14,793 nucleotides of DNA from NCBI GenBank assembly GCA_023426275.1, contig JAFABC010000263.1:1-14793 (forward strand), written 5' to 3'. Every line of letters begins with the position of its first letter. The stretch's first letter is position 1. Shown piece after piece: positions 7,441 through 14,793 of this stretch. The notes below the pieces were generated by a model that saw nothing but the letters and a program-made list of their open reading frames with translations, searched no databases and was not told the origin of the DNA. Both the position numbers and the translations under genes were made by a program. This DNA is from Pseudomonadota bacterium (lineage in GTDB: Bacteria; Desulfobacterota; Desulfovibrionia; Desulfovibrionales; Desulfovibrionaceae).

Positions 7441-8270
7441 TCGTAGCCGGCGTCCTCGTCCCCGGTCTTGTCCCCGACCTCGTCCTCGACCGGCGCGGCC
7501 GGGGGCGGCGCCTGCCCGGAAGCGGCGGCAAAGGCGTCGAGACTGCTGGCCACGTTGGCCCCCGGCGTGGGAACGAGCTCCTCGTCGCCGGGTTTGCGCA
7601 GGGCCAGGTGCAGACTGCCGAGGTCTGTGGCCAGGGCCAGCCGCTCGGCCTCCTCGGGGTTGACCATGAGCGTGAAGAAATCGGTGTTGGCCAGCTCCTC
7701 GCGCCCGTCCTTGCCGATCTTGGTCTCCAGTTCGCTGCCGGCCGTCAGGACCAGGATATTTTCCAGGATGACCTTGTTGACCTTTTCTTCATTTTTATCG
7801 GGACGGGTGTAGGTGACCAGGACGTCCACCCGGCTGCCCGGGGTGATGTGGCCGCCGGCCCCCATGATCTTGGAGCCCTTGATAGTCAGCGCCCGCATGC
7901 CCGGGGAAACGGCGGCATCGAGCCCGCCGCCGGTCGTGCCCTTGGGCAGGAGCTTGTCCGGGGTGATGGGATCGTCCTGGGAAATCTCCCGGGCCGTGAC
8001 CCGGCCCACGGCCTCGGCCGGGCTGCGCAGGGCCTCCAGCGGCGCGTCGGCGGCGTCGAAGGCTTTGAGCCGCACCATGCCCGTGTCCAGCCGCGCGCCC
8101 TTGGGGATGGCCCGGGCGGCCACCAGGGCCTCGACCTTTTTCGTCTCGACCCGATGCGCGGCGCGCTGCCCGGTGCCGCGCACCGAGCCCAGCCAGCGGA
8201 TGGTCAGGACGCCAGCCACCAGGGCCAGAATCACGGCCAGGATCATATGCGGTATCGCCTTGGACTTCAT
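7335..8270 (-). CDS. cpaB: Tad pilus assembly protein CpaB/RcpC
   Basis: This 311-residue CpaB/RcpC protein is an inner-membrane-anchored periplasmic partner of the secretin, thought to help gate or stabilise the channel. A signal-anchor helix lies at about 9-27. A SAF-like domain (about 46-110, beginning VEALVAARAIPKGARL) is followed by the RcpC domain (about 118-225, with MRALTIKG and PGSRVDVLVTYTR). The C-terminal tail from about 231 is Ala/Pro/acidic, then lysine-rich, and probably disordered. The ATG at 8270 has GGAGG 5 nt upstream. It is the first leftward gene and is preceded by a sigma-54-like promoter about 200 nt upstream. The tail from about residue 276 lies in the low-G+C patch and contains a run of seven A on the coding strand. 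Confidence 0.93.
   Translation of the reverse strand: MKSKAIPHMILAVILALVAGVLTIRWLGSVRGTGQRAAHRVETKKVEALVAARAIPKGARLDTGMVRLKAFDAADAPLEALRSPAEAVGRVTAREISQDDPITPDKLLPKGTTGGGLDAAVSPGMRALTIKGSKIMGAGGHITPGSRVDVLVTYTRPDKNEEKVNKVILENILVLTAGSELETKIGKDGREELANTDFFTLMVNPEEAERLALATDLGSLHLALRKPGDEELVPTPGANVASSLDAFAAASGQAPPPAAPVEDEVGDKTGDEDAGYDIETIKADEKGIIVDHTNPKKRGSEAPEEDLYGQP
7355..7361 (-). promoter_or_regulatory. Strong cpaC ribosome binding site inside cpaB
   Basis: GAGGAGG lies 6 nt before the cpaC ATG at 7348, within the last codons of cpaB. It is the strongest Shine-Dalgarno sequence I noticed in the window. It excludes the longer in-frame reading of cpaC that starts further upstream without a signal peptide. 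Confidence 0.7.
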
Positions 8271-8320
8271 TGGGGCCTCCGCCCGCCCTTCCCGCGCCGT
8301 CCGCGGCCGTCCGGGAGCAA

Positions 8321-8335
8321 TAACTTTTTAACTTT
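8321..8335. repeat. A+T-rich direct repeat in the cpaB leader
   Basis: TAACTTT occurs twice, at 8321-8327 and 8329-8335, with an 8-bp period. It is one of few A+T-rich spots in this spacer. It lies about 50 nt upstream of the cpaB ATG, within the predicted leader. It may be a protein-binding or RNA-accessible site. No function is shown. Confidence 0.35.
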
Positions 8336-8476
8336 GTGAAACGCCCCATCCCTCTCGTTGCACCGCCGTCGTCCCGTCCCGGCCGGGGGTGTCCGGCCAA
8401 AGCCGGCCGGGGAGCTGCGTTCCCGGGCCGGCGGGGCTCCCGGCCACATGCGCCGGGACCGGGATGCCTTTTGAAT

Positions 8477-8494
8477 TAGCAAGAAGCCTGCCAC
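8477..8494 (-). promoter_or_regulatory. Putative sigma-54 (-24/-12) promoter of cpaB-cpaC-lipoprotein-cpaE
   Basis: The leftward strand reads GTGGCAGGCTTCTTGCTA. This matches the RpoN consensus at TGGCA and TTGCT, with exactly 10 nt between GG (-24) and GC (-12). Transcription would start near 8467, leaving a leader of about 197 nt. The downstream side is A+T-rich (AATTCAAAA). It shares the pattern TGGC-N4-CT-N-CTTGC with the promoter candidate ahead of cpaF. Confidence 0.6.
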
Positions 8495-8584
8495 GGCCCG
8501 CCGGCTCCGGCCGGACCGAAACGGTTGCCGGACGCCGGCCCCGGAGGTAGCCTGCCCCATGCCCTCGACCCAAGGAGCCCCGAC

Positions 8585-11500
8585 ATGCTGATCCAGGTCA
8601 AGGCCTCGGCCGGCTCGGGCAAGACGCACGCCCTGACCGAACGCTTCATCACGCTGGCCCTGGGGGCCTCGCGCCAGTTGCCGCGCGCCTGCGCCGACAG
8701 CCTCGAAGCCGGTTACGCCCTGCCGGAAATCCTGGCCGTCACCTTCACCAACAAGGCCGCCGCCGAGATGCGCGAACGCGTGCTCGGCCGGCTCAAGGGC
8801 ATGGCGCTCGGCAGCGACGGCGCGGATGCCGAATCCCGGCGCAAGGCCCGCGACGAGCTCGAAGACCTGCTCATCCACGCCGAGCGCCTCAACATCCGCA
8901 CCATCGACAGCCTGCTGTTCCTGCTGGCCCGGGTGTTCGCCCTGGAACTGGGCCTGCGCCCGGATTTCGAACCAGCCTTCGCCCTCGACGACATCCTGGC
9001 CGACCTCTACGACCGGCTGGCCGCCCGTCTGCCCGAGGACCCGGCCCTGGGACGGGCCTTTGCCGAGGCCGCCGCCTCGCTTTTGCGCGACGCCTCGGGC
9101 TTTTTCCCGTTGCGCCGTTTCCGGGAGCGGACCATGGCCGTGGCCGAACGCGTGCTGACCGATCCGCCCGGCGAGGCCTGGGCCGCGCCCGACGCCCTGC
9201 GCCTGGGGCTCGAACGGCGCGTGGGCGAGCTGGCCAACGCGGCCGGGGCGCTCCATGCCGCCATGAAGGCGGCGGGCGTGGCGGGCAACGCCAATTTCCT
9301 GAAATTTCTCCTGCGCTGCCGCGAGGCCGAGCAAGCCGACGCCCCGCCGGCCTCGACCTACGCCTCCAAGCCCGGGCTGGCCGACTGCCTGCTCAAGGCC
9401 AGCCGCGACGCCGTCACCCCGGAACTCGAACGCCTGTACGCGGCCCTGCAAACCGCCTACGCCCGCTGCTCGCTGGAGTTGCCGGTGGTGCGCGCGGCCC
9501 TGGGGGTGGCGCCCTTTCTGTCCCTGGCCGGCCGCCTGGGCGAGGATTTCCCGACCTACCTCACGCAGATGCGGGTGCTGCCCCATGCCCTGTGGCCCCG
9601 GCTGGTGGCCGGACGGCTTCGCGGCGACCAGGGCGTGCCCGACGCCTGGTGCCGGCTGGGCGCGGGACTGGCCCACATCCTTATCGACGAATTCCAGGAC
9701 ACGGCCCGGGACCAGTGGGAGGTGCTGCGGCTGCTCGCCGTCGAATGTCTGGCCCGGGGCGGCAGCCTCTACCTCGTCGGCGACGTCAAGCAGGCCATCT
9801 ACGGCTGGCGCGGCGGCGACGCGGCCCTGTTCGACGAGGCCCCGGACGATCCCGAACTGGCCCGCATCGCCTCGGTGGCGCGGCAGACTCTGCCGGTCAA
9901 CTGGCGCAGCGCCCGGGAAGTGGTCGCGGCCAACAACCGCTTTTTCGGCGCCCTGGCCACCTCGGACACGGCCCGCCAAGTGGCCGAGGCCCTGCTCGGC
10001 ACGAGCCACGAGGTCGCGGCCGGCCAGCTGGCCACGAGCCTGCGCCTCGCCTTTGCCGACGCCAAGCAAAAGCTCCCCTCGGACCGCATCGTGGCCGAGG
10101 GCCATGTGCGCGTGACCGCCCTGCCCGCCACCTCGGTCGGGGACTATGACGCGGCGGCCCGGGAAACCCTGGTGGAACTGCTGACCGACGAGCTGCTGCC
10201 GCGCCACGGCGCGGGCGGCGTGGCCGTGCTGACCCGGTCCAATCCGCAGGCCGCCCGGGTGGCCGCCTGGCTCATCGAGGCCGGGGTGCCGGTGGTGACC
10301 GAAAACAGCCTGCGGCTGGCCGAGCATCCGCTCATCCGCCAGTTGGCGGCCATGCTGGCCTTTCTGGACTACCCGCCGGACAGCCTGTCCTTTTTCGCCT
10401 TCGTCTCCGGCCAGGAGCTTTTCGGCGACCTCGCCGGCATCAGCCGCGAGGAACTGGCCGACTGGCTCGCCACCCTGCCCGGCCGGGGTTCGCTGTCCCT
10501 GGCCTTTGCCGCGAACTGGCCCGATGTCTGGGAACGGCTGGTGCGGCCGTTTCTGCGCCAGACCGGACTGGCCGGCCCCTACGACCTGCTGCGCGAAATC
10601 ATCTCCGGCTACCGGCTGCTGGAACGCCGGCCGGCCGACGAGGCCTTTTTGCGCCGCTTCCTGGAAATCGCCCATCTGGCCGAAAGCCGGGGGCACGCGT
10701 CCATTTCCGCCTTTCTGGATTTCTGGCGGGAACTTGGCGACGACGAAAAGGTACCCCAGCCCGAACACGTGGCCGCCGTGCGCGTCATGACCATCCACAA
10801 GGCCAAGGGGCTGCAATTCCCGGCCGTGGTGGTGCCGTTTCACCATTTCACCGGCCGGCCGGGCAACGGTCCGCTGGTGGCGGCCGCCATCGAGGAAGGC
10901 CCGGTGCTCGTGCCCGATCAGGCCGGCCTCGGCCCGCAGCACGCCCTGCGCCGGGCCAGAGAGCTGGCCGAGCAGATCCACCTGCTCTACGTGGCCTGGA
11001 CCCGGCCGAAAATCGAACTGCACGCCTTCGTGCCCGGACACGGCAAGCTGCGCGAGGATTCCCGCTACCCCCTGCCCCGGGCCCTGGAAGTGCTCTTTGC
11101 CGCCTTTGGCCAGGACCCGGCCGATGGCGATCCCATCCGCCTGGGCGCGATTCCCGAAACCGCCGCCCCGCCGCCGGCCGCCTGTCCGACTGGGGAACCC
11201 CCGGCCACGTCGGAACCCGAAGCCGCGCCGGTGACGGCCCATCCCCCCATGGCCTGGCTGCCCCGGCTCAAGGTTTACCGCAACGTGGCCCGCGACATCC
11301 GGGCGGCCATGGGCTTTGGCGAGAAAAAACGTGGCGAGTTGGCCCACCTGGCCGCCGAACGCTTCGTGCGCGACGGCTTCGACGCGGCCGATCCGGCCCC
11401 GGCCGCCCGGCAGGCGGCCCAAAGCGCCCTTGGCGGCGAACGCCTCGCCCCCGAGGTCCGCGAGGAACTGGTCGCCACCTTCACCGACATGCTCGTCTGG

Positions 11501-11788
11501 CTGGCCGGCCGGACCGAATGCGCCGCGGCCCTGGCCAACGGCCTGACCGAACGCGAATTTCTCGATGCCGCAGGCGAGCGCCGGCGGCCGGACCTGCTGT
11601 GGCTCGGCCCCGACGAAACCGTGATTCTCGACTTCAAGACCGGCCGGGAGGACCCGGCCCACGCAACGCAGGTGGCCGGCTACCTGACCCTGGCCCGGGC
11701 CCTGCCCGGCCGGGCCGCCCTGCCGGCCCGGGGCCTGCTCGTCTACCTGGACCAACGCCTGTGCCGCGCCGTGGAGGCCGCCTCGTGA
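8585..11788 (+). CDS. addA: AddA-type ATP-dependent helicase/nuclease (UvrD family with C-terminal RecB-like nuclease)
   Basis: This 1067-residue superfamily 1A helicase is fused to a PD-(D/E)XK nuclease. With AddB it should unwind and resect double-strand breaks for RecA loading. Helicase motifs are complete: Walker A ASAGSGKT (7-14), Ia VTFTNKAA (52-59), II LIDEFQDT (366-373), III LVGDVKQAIYGWRG (397-410), IV LPVNWRS (436-442), V MTIHKAKGLQFP (735-746) and VI LLYVAWTR (800-807). After an Ala/Pro-rich linker (about 855-888) the nuclease domain shows His921, Asp1003, Asp1016-Phe-Lys1018, Gln1029 and Tyr1033. The ATG at 8585 has GGAG 7 nt upstream. The protein starts almost at Walker A with no Q motif, as in the Helicobacter/Campylobacter AddA group, and is shorter than Bacillus AddA. 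It overlaps the next gene by 4 nt. RecB is less likely, given the AddB-type partner. Confidence 0.88.
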   Translation: MLIQVKASAGSGKTHALTERFITLALGASRQLPRACADSLEAGYALPEILAVTFTNKAAAEMRERVLGRLKGMALGSDGADAESRRKARDELEDLLIHAERLNIRTIDSLLFLLARVFALELGLRPDFEPAFALDDILADLYDRLAARLPEDPALGRAFAEAAASLLRDASGFFPLRRFRERTMAVAERVLTDPPGEAWAAPDALRLGLERRVGELANAAGALHAAMKAAGVAGNANFLKFLLRCREAEQADAPPASTYASKPGLADCLLKASRDAVTPELERLYAALQTAYARCSLELPVVRAALGVAPFLSLAGRLGEDFPTYLTQMRVLPHALWPRLVAGRLRGDQGVPDAWCRLGAGLAHILIDEFQDTARDQWEVLRLLAVECLARGGSLYLVGDVKQAIYGWRGGDAALFDEAPDDPELARIASVARQTLPVNWRSAREVVAANNRFFGALATSDTARQVAEALLGTSHEVAAGQLATSLRLAFADAKQKLPSDRIVAEGHVRVTALPATSVGDYDAAARETLVELLTDELLPRHGAGGVAVLTRSNPQAARVAAWLIEAGVPVVTENSLRLAEHPLIRQLAAMLAFLDYPPDSLSFFAFVSGQELFGDLAGISREELADWLATLPGRGSLSLAFAANWPDVWERLVRPFLRQTGLAGPYDLLREIISGYRLLERRPADEAFLRRFLEIAHLAESRGHASISAFLDFWRELGDDEKVPQPEHVAAVRVMTIHKAKGLQFPAVVVPFHHFTGRPGNGPLVAAAIEEGPVLVPDQAGLGPQHALRRARELAEQIHLLYVAWTRPKIELHAFVPGHGKLREDSRYPLPRALEVLFAAFGQDPADGDPIRLGAIPETAAPPPAACPTGEPPATSEPEAAPVTAHPPMAWLPRLKVYRNVARDIRAAMGFGEKKRGELAHLAAERFVRDGFDAADPAPAARQAAQSALGGERLAPEVREELVATFTDMLVWLAGRTECAAALANGLTEREFLDAAGERRRPDLLWLGPDETVILDFKTGREDPAHATQVAGYLTLARALPGRAALPARGLLVYLDQRLCRAVEAAS

Positions 11789-14754
11789 AACCCGTCGGCA
11801 TCATCCCCTGGACCGAGGAATTCTTCGACGCCGTGGCCCGGCGGCTGGTGGCCGCCACCGACGGCGATTTCCGCGACGTCCTGGTCATCTTCCCCCTGCG
11901 CCGGGCCGTCCGGCACCTGTGCGACCGGCTGACCGCCATGCCCGGGCTGCCCAAACCCGTGCTGTTGCCGGAAATCACGGCCGTCGGCGACTGGGCCGCC
12001 GGGATCGGCGCCTCCTTCGCCCCGCATCCGCCGGTCATGCTCGATGTGCTGGACCGGGTGGCCCTGCTCGCCGACATCGTGCGCGAGATCGCCCCGGAAA
12101 CGCCGCGTCCCGGGGATTTCCCCACGGACATGGCCCGCTTTTTCCCCTGGGGGCTGGAGCTTTCCGAACTCATGGAGGAGCTGTTCCGGCACAACGTCCC
12201 CGGCCGGGACCTGGAACACCTGGAAGGGCAGGCCCTGCCCGCGGCCGCCGCCCTGCTCTCGCGCCTGGGGGCCATCCAGCAGCGCTACCGCGAACGCCTG
12301 CTGGCCGAAGGGCTGGCCACGCCGGGCCTGTGTCTGGCCCTGGCCGCCGAACACGCCACCGAGGCGGCCACCAATCTGGCCGACCGGCAGATCTTCGCCT
12401 GCGGCTTCTCCGTGCCCTCGGGCGCGGAAAAGGCCCTGTTCGCGGCCCTGTGGCGGCAGGGCAACCTGGAAATGCTCTGGCACGGCGATCCGGCCCTGGC
12501 CGATCCCTCGGGCCGGGTGCACTTTTCCTGTCTGGAGCAGAAACGCTGGCTGGGCGATCTCAGCGCCCGGGCCGTGGTCCTGTCCGACGGCCGGGCCAGA
12601 CGCGGCAGGCGCAAGGGCCGCGACGACCGGCCCACGCTCATGCTCGACGCCACCGCCGCCAACCTGTCGTCCAAGAAACTGCGTTTTTTCGAAGGCCACG
12701 ACCTGCACGCCCAGCTCAAGGCCCTGGAGACCTGTCTGGCCGAGGCCGACGACCTGGACAGCACGGCCATCGTGCTGCCGGACACGGGCCTGCTCTCCCC
12801 GGTGCTGCACATCCTGCCCCGCAAGGACGTCAACATTTCCATGGGCTATCCGCTGGCCCGCTCGTCCCTGGCCCGGCTGCTGGAAACCATCCTGACCCTC
12901 CAGGAAACCGCGCTGGCCCCGGGGCGCTACCACTGGAAGGAGCTGATCGCCCTGGTGCGCCATCCCTACCTGAAGATGCTGCGCCTGGGCGAGGAGGCGC
13001 CGTTGCGCGGGCTTTTCCACGAACTGGAGGCGACGCTGCGCCAGGGCGGGGCCTTTGTCGATCCCTTCGCCCTGGAACCGGACGAGGAGCGGGCTCCGGC
13101 CGCGCCCGAGGCCGAGGCGCTGCTGCGCCGGGTCCTCGACACCTGCCTGACCGGCTTTGCCGCCGTGGACACGCCGCGCGCCCTGGGCCACGCCGTGGGC
13201 GGGCTGTGCGAACTGCTGCTCGATCCCGACCACGCCGGTGACGCCTGGGAACGGTTTCTCATCGACGCGGAATGCCTGTTCCGACTGGCCACGGCCGTGG
13301 TGCCGGCCCTGACCGGCGGACGCATGGCCGACGCGCAGCTTCCCCGGGAAACGCTTTTCGCCCTGCTGCGCCGGCTGCTGGCCGACGAACGCGCCCCGTT
13401 CGAGGCCGAACCGCTCACGGGCCTGCAAGTGCTCGGCGTGCTGGAAACCCGGCTGTTGTCCTTCCGCCGGGTCTACGTGCTCGACGCCGTGGAGGACAAA
13501 CTCCCCGGGTCCACGCCCTACGAACCGCTTTTGCCCGATCCCCTGCGCCGGCTGCTGTCGCTGCCCGACTCCCGGGAACGCGATCTGGTCGCGGCCTACA
13601 ACATTTACCGGCTCTTTTTCGGGGCCGAGGAAATCACCGTCCTCTATCGGACCGGCGCGCCCGGAGCCAGCCTGTTCGAGGACGCCAAGCCGAGCCGTAG
13701 CCGCTACGTGGAACAGCTGCTCTGGGAAGAGGAAAAACGCCTCGGCCGGGTGCTGGCCCCGGGACAGCCGCCAACCGAGCTGATCCGCCTGCCGCTGTGC
13801 CCCATTCCGGCGGCCCGGGCGGCCATCCCCGTCACCCCGGCCGTGGCCGCGCGGCTGGCCGCCCATCTCGAAGGGCAACGCCTTTCGGCCACCTTTCTCG
13901 ACGCCTACCTCGCCTGTCCGCTGCGCTTTTTCTACCGCTACCTGTCGCCGCTGACGCCCCTGGCCGAGGTGGCCGAGGAAGGCGACCCGGCCGCCGTCGG
14001 CATCGTGGTCCACGAGGTGCTGCGGGAATTCTTCACGCCCTATCTCAACCGCGACATCGACGCCGCCGACCTCGACGCCGTGGCCCTGGGCGAACTCTAC
14101 GAAACGACCATCCGCCGCTCCCCGGCCTGTCAGGCCCTGTCCCCGGACGGCCAGCTGCTTCTGGCCAAGGCGGGCCGGGACCGGCTGGCCTCCATGGCCG
14201 CCAACTTCCCCCGGGCCACGCCCGTCGCCCTGGAAACCGACCTGACGGCCAGCCTCGAGGCGGGGGGACGCTCCCACCTGCTCATCGGCCGCGTCGACCG
14301 GGTGGACCGGCGCGAGGACGGCATCGTCATCGTGGATTACAAGACCGGCATGGTGCCGTCGGTGCCGGTGGGCCTTTGGGCCGACGAGACGCTTTTTTCC
14401 CGCATGGCCGCCTTCACCGGACCGGACGACGATCCGACCCTGCTCGAAGACACGGCCCGGAGCCTTTCCAGCGTGCAACTGCCGCTGTACTGCTGGCTCT
14501 ACGCCGTCAGCCGGGGAGAGACGCCGGTCGACGCCGCCTTTGTGGAATTGCGGGAAAAAGGCGGGGAAAAGCCGCTATTCGGCGTGCGCTGCGATCTGTT
14601 CATCCGCCAGGAAGCCCTGGAGACGCGCATCCCCACCCTGCTCGGCTTCCTGCTGCGCCATCTGGCCACGACCCGGGCCTTTGCCCCGCGCCCGGATGAG
14701 CGCCGCTGCCCCTACTGCGACTTCCGCCCGGCCTGCGGCGCGGCCCAGGAATAA
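11785..14754 (+). CDS. addB: AddB-type PD-(D/E)XK nuclease with iron-sulfur cluster motif
   Basis: This 989-residue protein is the partner of the upstream helicase in an AddAB-type break-resection enzyme. The N-terminal half is a degenerate helicase-like fold: VLVIFPLRRAVRHL (32-45) stands where a Walker A would begin, without a P-loop, and LQVLGVLETRLLSFRRVYVL (547-566) resembles a late helicase motif. The C-terminal nuclease shows His743, Asp838, Asp851-Tyr-Lys853, Gln898 and Tyr902. Four cysteines, Cys711 then Cys975-x2-Cys978-x5-Cys984, match the AddB 4Fe-4S signature that staples the nuclease domain. The GTG start at 11785 overlaps the upstream TGA (GTGA) and has GGAGG 7 nt before it, so translation is coupled. 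Overall it resembles the alphaproteobacterial-style AddB without ATPase rather than the Bacillus type. Confidence 0.85.
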   Translation: MKPVGIIPWTEEFFDAVARRLVAATDGDFRDVLVIFPLRRAVRHLCDRLTAMPGLPKPVLLPEITAVGDWAAGIGASFAPHPPVMLDVLDRVALLADIVREIAPETPRPGDFPTDMARFFPWGLELSELMEELFRHNVPGRDLEHLEGQALPAAAALLSRLGAIQQRYRERLLAEGLATPGLCLALAAEHATEAATNLADRQIFACGFSVPSGAEKALFAALWRQGNLEMLWHGDPALADPSGRVHFSCLEQKRWLGDLSARAVVLSDGRARRGRRKGRDDRPTLMLDATAANLSSKKLRFFEGHDLHAQLKALETCLAEADDLDSTAIVLPDTGLLSPVLHILPRKDVNISMGYPLARSSLARLLETILTLQETALAPGRYHWKELIALVRHPYLKMLRLGEEAPLRGLFHELEATLRQGGAFVDPFALEPDEERAPAAPEAEALLRRVLDTCLTGFAAVDTPRALGHAVGGLCELLLDPDHAGDAWERFLIDAECLFRLATAVVPALTGGRMADAQLPRETLFALLRRLLADERAPFEAEPLTGLQVLGVLETRLLSFRRVYVLDAVEDKLPGSTPYEPLLPDPLRRLLSLPDSRERDLVAAYNIYRLFFGAEEITVLYRTGAPGASLFEDAKPSRSRYVEQLLWEEEKRLGRVLAPGQPPTELIRLPLCPIPAARAAIPVTPAVAARLAAHLEGQRLSATFLDAYLACPLRFFYRYLSPLTPLAEVAEEGDPAAVGIVVHEVLREFFTPYLNRDIDAADLDAVALGELYETTIRRSPACQALSPDGQLLLAKAGRDRLASMAANFPRATPVALETDLTASLEAGGRSHLLIGRVDRVDRREDGIVIVDYKTGMVPSVPVGLWADETLFSRMAAFTGPDDDPTLLEDTARSLSSVQLPLYCWLYAVSRGETPVDAAFVELREKGGEKPLFGVRCDLFIRQEALETRIPTLLGFLLRHLATTRAFAPRPDERRCPYCDFRPACGAAQE

Positions 14755-14761
14755 GAGAAGA

Positions 14762-14778
14762 CCAGGGCGCTGCCCTGG
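14762..14778. repeat. Gene-end hairpin downstream of the AddAB-like genes
   Basis: CCAGGGC-GCT-GCCCTGG is a 7-bp perfect inverted repeat with a 3-nt loop, 7 nt after the TAA of the addB-like gene. It is followed by ACCCGCCGGGG rather than a T-run. It may be a REP-like or terminator-like gene-end element. The window ends 15 nt later, so its full extent is unknown. Confidence 0.55.
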
Positions 14779-14793
14779 ACCCGCCGGGGGGCA

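Larger units (their letters stand above)
8271..8584. other. Divergent intergenic region between cpaB and the AddA-like gene
   Basis: This 314-bp spacer separates the two divergent transcription units and holds no convincing gene. It contains the cpaB Shine-Dalgarno, an A+T-rich direct repeat (8321-8335), several GGCCGG-rich inverted repeats (around 8382-8422), a sigma-54-like promoter pointing left (8477-8494) and the AddA-like ribosome binding site (GGAG, 7 nt before 8585). I saw no clear sigma-70 promoter for the rightward genes. Confidence 0.6.

Noticed and set aside
8267..8448. A short leftward frame in the cpaB leader whose TGA overlaps the cpaB ATG
   Set aside because: The overlap looks like coupling. 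However, the ATG at 8448 has no ribosome binding site, the product is Gly/Pro/Arg-rich, and the same frame runs open through the antisense of addA, so it is probably chance.
8267..11755. Leftward open frame of 1162 codons antisense to the AddA-like gene
   Set aside because: It mirrors a G+C-rich gene with complete helicase motifs on the other strand. Its product is low-complexity Gly/Arg/Gln/His-rich and shows no domain.
11785..12000. Possible Walker A in the N-terminus of the AddB-like protein
   Set aside because: The segment VLVIFPLRRAVRHL has no GxxxxGK[ST]. The protein is better read as an AddB without ATPase activity.
11743..14478. Leftward open frame of 911 codons antisense to the AddB-like gene
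   Set aside because: It is a composition shadow of the addB-like frame, Gly/Gln/His-rich, with no recognisable motif and no matching ribosome binding site.

Overview
The window is a chromosomal segment of very high G+C (roughly 65-70% over most of its length, by eye). It looks like a Desulfovibrionaceae-type sulfate reducer such as Desulfovibrio or Solidesulfovibrio. That assignment is an inference from base composition, the style of the gene-end hairpins, the sigma-54-like promoters and the protein character. It is not proven by a marker gene.

The left 8.3 kb is a leftward-reading Tad (Flp-type) pilus assembly locus. In transcription order it holds cpaB/rcpC (8270-7335), the secretin cpaC/rcpA (7348-5774), a 91-residue lipoprotein (5714-5439), the MinD/ParA-like cpaE/tadZ (5399-4230), the ATPase cpaF/tadA (4003-2624), tadB (2563-1580), tadC (1471-527) and an unrecognised two-helix membrane protein (483-112). 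Together these encode the outer-membrane channel, its periplasmic partner, a polar localisation factor, the motor and the inner-membrane platform. The pilin (flp), prepilin peptidase and minor pilin (tadE/F/G) genes are not here. The two largest gaps ahead of leftward genes each hold a good sigma-54 (-24/-12) promoter match, one before cpaB (8477-8494) and one before cpaF (4127-4144). A row of hairpins follows cpaE. The locus therefore reads as two units: channel plus CpaE, then motor plus platform.

The right 6.2 kb reads rightward and holds two genes overlapping by 4 nt. The first is an AddA-type UvrD-family helicase with a C-terminal RecB-type nuclease domain (8585-11788). The second is an AddB-type PD-(D/E)XK nuclease with a four-cysteine iron-sulfur signature (11785-14754). 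Together they should form an AddAB double-strand-break resection machine. It is divergent from the pilus locus across a 314-bp spacer.

The most unusual feature is a patch of about 400 bp (about 7041-7440) with only about 45% G+C. It covers the end of cpaB and the signal peptide and N-terminal domain of the secretin, and its edge is abrupt on the cpaB side. This suggests a mosaic segment replaced by recombination. I did not find a wholly new system. The strongest leads are the paired sigma-54 promoters, the mosaic patch, and the shared hairpin element at the two outer gene ends.
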